A DNA stretch of 9,065 bases. Source: an uncultured Gemmatimonadota bacterium. Lineage in GTDB: Bacteria; Gemmatimonadota; Gemmatimonadetes; Gemmatimonadales; GWC2-71-9. The stretch lies in NCBI GenBank assembly GCA_946480845.1, contig CAMLLJ010000110.1:1-9065 (forward strand), in the 5' to 3' direction. Positions 6,705-9,065 of the stretch are shown piece by piece; positions within the stretch are counted from its first letter, which is position 1, and every line of letters begins with the position of its first letter. Made by a program: the position numbers and the translations under genes. Below the pieces are notes generated by a model that saw only the letters and a list, made by a program, of their open reading frames with translations, was not told the DNA's origin and ran no database searches.

Positions 6705-7713
6705 GCTGCTGCGCCGCCTTCCCAAGGCGGAGCTGCACGTGCACCTCGACGGCTCGCTCCGGCCCCGGACCATGATCGACCTCGCGGCCGCCGCGCGCGT
6801 CGAGCTGCCGAGCCGGGACCCGGGCGAGCTGGGGCGGCTCATGGTCGCCGACGACGTGACCGACCTCGAGGCCTACCTGGCGCGGTTCGAGCTCACCATC
6901 GCGCTGCTGCAGACGCCCGACGCGATCGAGCGCGTGGCCTGGGAGATGTGCCAGGACGCGGCCGCGGACGGCGTGCGCTACATGGAAGTGCGCTACTGTC
7001 CGTCGCTGAGCTGCCGCGGCGGGCTCACCCTCGACGACGTGGTCGAGGCCGAGCTCCGCGGTCTCGCCCGCGGCGAGGCGGACTTCGGCATCGGCGCGCG
7101 CGCCATCGTCTGCTCGCTCCGGCACTACGACCCGGCCCGCTCGCTGGAGCTGGCGCGGCACGCGGCGACCTTTCGGGGGAAGGGAGTCGTCGCCTTCGAC
7201 CTGGCGGGCGGCGAAGCGGGCCGCCCGGCCACCGCGCACCAGGCCGCCTTCGACGCGGCGGTGGACGGCGGGCTCGCGGTGACGGTGCACGCCGGCGAGG
7301 CGGCCGGCGCCGGCTCGATCGCCGAGGCCGTGCTGCGCTGCCACGCCCACCGGATCGGCCACGGCACCCGCCTCTACGAGGATCCCGTGCTGCATGACTA
7401 CATTCGGGATCATCGCATCGCCATCGAAACCAACATCACGAGCAACGTCCAGACCCGCGCCGTCCCCAGCGCGTCGGCGCACCCGGTGCGCGCGTACTTC
7501 GATGCCGGCCTGAACGTGACCCTCTCGACGGACAACTGGCTGATGAGCGGCGTCACGCTCAGCGGCGAATACTGGCTGGCCCACACCGAGCTCGGCTTCA
7601 CGCGAGAGGAGATCGACCGGATGATCGTGAACGGCTTCGAGAGCGCGTTCCTGCCGTGGCCGGAACGCCGGGCATTCGCCGCGGAGATCGCCGCGGAGCT
7701 GGAGAGCCTGTGA
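6691..7713 (+). CDS. add: Adenosine deaminase
   Basis: 340 residues, the usual length for the family. It converts adenosine (and deoxyadenosine) to inosine plus ammonia in the cytoplasm. Zinc ligands are visible as HVH (His16, His18), His200 in VHAGE, and Asp281; Glu203 is the proton-shuttling residue and His224 sits in HRIGHG. Where well-studied enzymes have Asp-Asp (STDDP), this one has STDNW (279-283), so the second aspartate is Asn282; that residue contacts the purine ring in mouse ADA. Such Asn variants may define a subfamily, so activity on adenosine itself is likely but not certain. It sits between the small beta-grasp gene and the nucleoside transporter, with overlaps at both ends, so import and deamination appear co-expressed. 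The start at 6691 places the PKAEL motif at residue 11, as is typical. Confidence 0.93.
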   Translation: MLTPELLRRLPKAELHVHLDGSLRPRTMIDLAAAARVELPSRDPGELGRLMVADDVTDLEAYLARFELTIALLQTPDAIERVAWEMCQDAAADGVRYMEVRYCPSLSCRGGLTLDDVVEAELRGLARGEADFGIGARAIVCSLRHYDPARSLELARHAATFRGKGVVAFDLAGGEAGRPATAHQAAFDAAVDGGLAVTVHAGEAAGAGSIAEAVLRCHAHRIGHGTRLYEDPVLHDYIRDHRIAIETNITSNVQTRAVPSASAHPVRAYFDAGLNVTLSTDNWLMSGVTLSGEYWLAHTELGFTREEIDRMIVNGFESAFLPWPERRAFAAEIAAELESL

Positions 7714-9065
7714 CCGCCGCGCTCCTGCTGCTCCAGGCCGGGGCCGACACGCTGCAGGCGGCACCGGACACGCTGCTCACCGCAGCCCAGCGGCTGGAAG
7801 CCGCGCGCGCCGGGCTGGACACGCCGCTCGCGGCGCGCCTGGTCGGGGTGCTGGGCATCGCGGTGATGATCGGGCTGGCGGTGGCGATGAGCTACAACCG
7901 GCGCCGGATCGACTGGCGGCTGGTGGCCACCGGGCTCGGGCTGCAGGCGCTGTTCGGGCTGATCGTGCTCAAGACCGGGCCGGGGCGCGCCTTCTTCGAC
8001 GTCGTCGGCCGCGCGATCACCGGGCTCCTCAGCTTCCAGGAGCAGGGCGCGCGGTTCGTCTTCGGCAACCTCGTCCAGTCGAACGTGCCGGTGGGGACGC
8101 CCGGCGCGGGCGGCGCGCTCGATACCACGGCCGGCTACGTCGCCAACACCGGCGCGTACTTCGCCTTCAACGTGCTGCCCACGATCATCTTCTTCTCCGC
8201 GCTGATGTCGGTGCTGTACTACCTCAACATCATGCAGCTGATCGTGAAGGGCATCGCCTGGGTGATGCAGAAGACACTGCGCACTTCCGGCGCCGAGACC
8301 CTCTCGGCTTCGGGCAACATCTTCCTCGGCCAGACCGAAGCACCACTGCTCATCAAGCCGTTCGTGAAGACGTTCACCCAGTCGGAGCTGATGACGGTGA
8401 TGGTGGGCGGCTTCGCGACGGTGGCGGGCGGCGTCATGGCCGCCTACGTCGGCATGCTGTCCGGCTGGTTCCCGGGCATCGCGAGCCACCTGCTGGCGGC
8501 GAGCGTGATGAACGCACCCGCCGGCCTGTACCTCTCCAAGATCATCCGGCCGGAAGTGGACGAGCCGGTGACGCGCGGCACGCTGCACATGGAGGTCGAG
8601 AAGACCGATTCCAACGTCATCGAGGCGGCGGCGGGCGGCGCGGCGCAGGGCGTGCAGCTCGCCATCAACGTCGCCGCCATGCTGATGGCGTTCGTGGCGC
8701 TGGTGGCGCTGCTCAACTTCGGGCTGGGCTGGGCCGGCGGGCTGTTCGGCTATCCCGAGCTCAGCCTGCAGGGGATGCTCGGCTTCCTGCTCCGGCCGCT
8801 GGCCTGGGTCATGGGCACGCCCTGGCAGGACACCGCCTACGTCGGCGGCCTCATCGGGGTGAAGACGACGCTCAACGAGTTCGTGGCCTACGCGCAGTTC
8901 GCGAGCGACCTCTCTTCCGGTGTGGCGCTCGAGCCCCGCAGCGCGATCATCCTGACCTACGCGCTGCTCGGCTTCGCCAACTTCTCCTCGATCGCCATCC
9001 AGATCGGCGGGATCGGCGGCCTCGCGCCGGAGCGCCGCGGCGACATCGCGCGCCTGGGGCTCCGG
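7710..9065 (+). CDS. nupC: NupC-type concentrative nucleoside transporter (runs off right edge)
   Basis: Partial, 452 residues visible with no stop before the window ends. The CNT family imports nucleosides coupled to protons or sodium across the inner membrane. Family hallmarks are present: GQTEAPLLIKPF (207-218), NEFVAYAQF (389-397) and GFANFSSIAIQIGGIGGLAP (421-440), with many hydrophobic membrane segments. Only a short C-terminal helix is probably missing. The GTG start (7710) overlaps the deaminase stop as GTGA and has GGAG 5 bases upstream. E. coli NupC is about 400 residues; this protein is longer, chiefly through an N-terminal region. That region holds a hydrophilic stretch of about 30 residues (10-40), rich in Ala, Asp and Arg, before the first clear membrane span at about 46-60. 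In context it would take up nucleosides released by the exported nucleotidase encoded at the head of the operon. Confidence 0.93.
   Translation, partial: MTAALLLLQAGADTLQAAPDTLLTAAQRLEAARAGLDTPLAARLVGVLGIAVMIGLAVAMSYNRRRIDWRLVATGLGLQALFGLIVLKTGPGRAFFDVVGRAITGLLSFQEQGARFVFGNLVQSNVPVGTPGAGGALDTTAGYVANTGAYFAFNVLPTIIFFSALMSVLYYLNIMQLIVKGIAWVMQKTLRTSGAETLSASGNIFLGQTEAPLLIKPFVKTFTQSELMTVMVGGFATVAGGVMAAYVGMLSGWFPGIASHLLAASVMNAPAGLYLSKIIRPEVDEPVTRGTLHMEVEKTDSNVIEAAAGGAAQGVQLAINVAAMLMAFVALVALLNFGLGWAGGLFGYPELSLQGMLGFLLRPLAWVMGTPWQDTAYVGGLIGVKTTLNEFVAYAQFASDLSSGVALEPRSAIILTYALLGFANFSSIAIQIGGIGGLAPERRGDIARLGLR

Noticed and set aside
7410..8588. Minus-strand open frame opposite the end of the deaminase gene and the start of the nucleoside transporter gene
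   Set aside because: It spans two well-supported plus-strand genes and has shadow-like composition with many His, Arg and Gln residues.

Overview
This is a GC-rich, very densely coding stretch with two divergent gene blocks on either side of one 61-base control region (3339-3399). I see eight protein genes and no RNA genes, mobile elements or CRISPR arrays. The high GC content, short leaders and gene types fit a soil-type bacterium such as Gemmatimonadota. That assignment is a guess from style and is not based on a marker gene.

Left block, minus strand, reading leftward from 3338: an ArsR-family repressor, an OmpR/PhoB-type response regulator, a PhoR-type membrane histidine kinase, and the first half of a ChrA-family (chromate) transporter that runs off the left edge. 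The first three genes are joined by 4-base ATGA overlaps, and chrA starts 43 bases inside the kinase gene. The layout is a single translationally coupled operon that combines a one-component and a two-component regulator with an oxyanion transporter.

Right block, plus strand, from 3400: a tandem-fused exported nucleotide phosphoesterase (CpdB-like half plus UshA-like half, resembling Bacillus YfkN), a 78-residue beta-grasp-like protein, an adenosine deaminase, and a NupC-type concentrative nucleoside transporter that runs off the right edge. These genes also overlap one another. The inferred pathway is that nucleotides and cyclic nucleotides are dephosphorylated outside the cytoplasm, nucleosides are imported by the transporter, and adenosine is deaminated to inosine inside.

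The shared control region holds a near-perfect 9-4-9 inverted repeat (3352-3373) that overlaps the arsR promoter and abuts the -10 element of the nucleotidase gene. The simplest model is that the ArsR protein binds here and controls both blocks, linking metal, oxyanion or phosphate sensing to nucleotide salvage. This link is an inference and is the most interesting aspect of the window.
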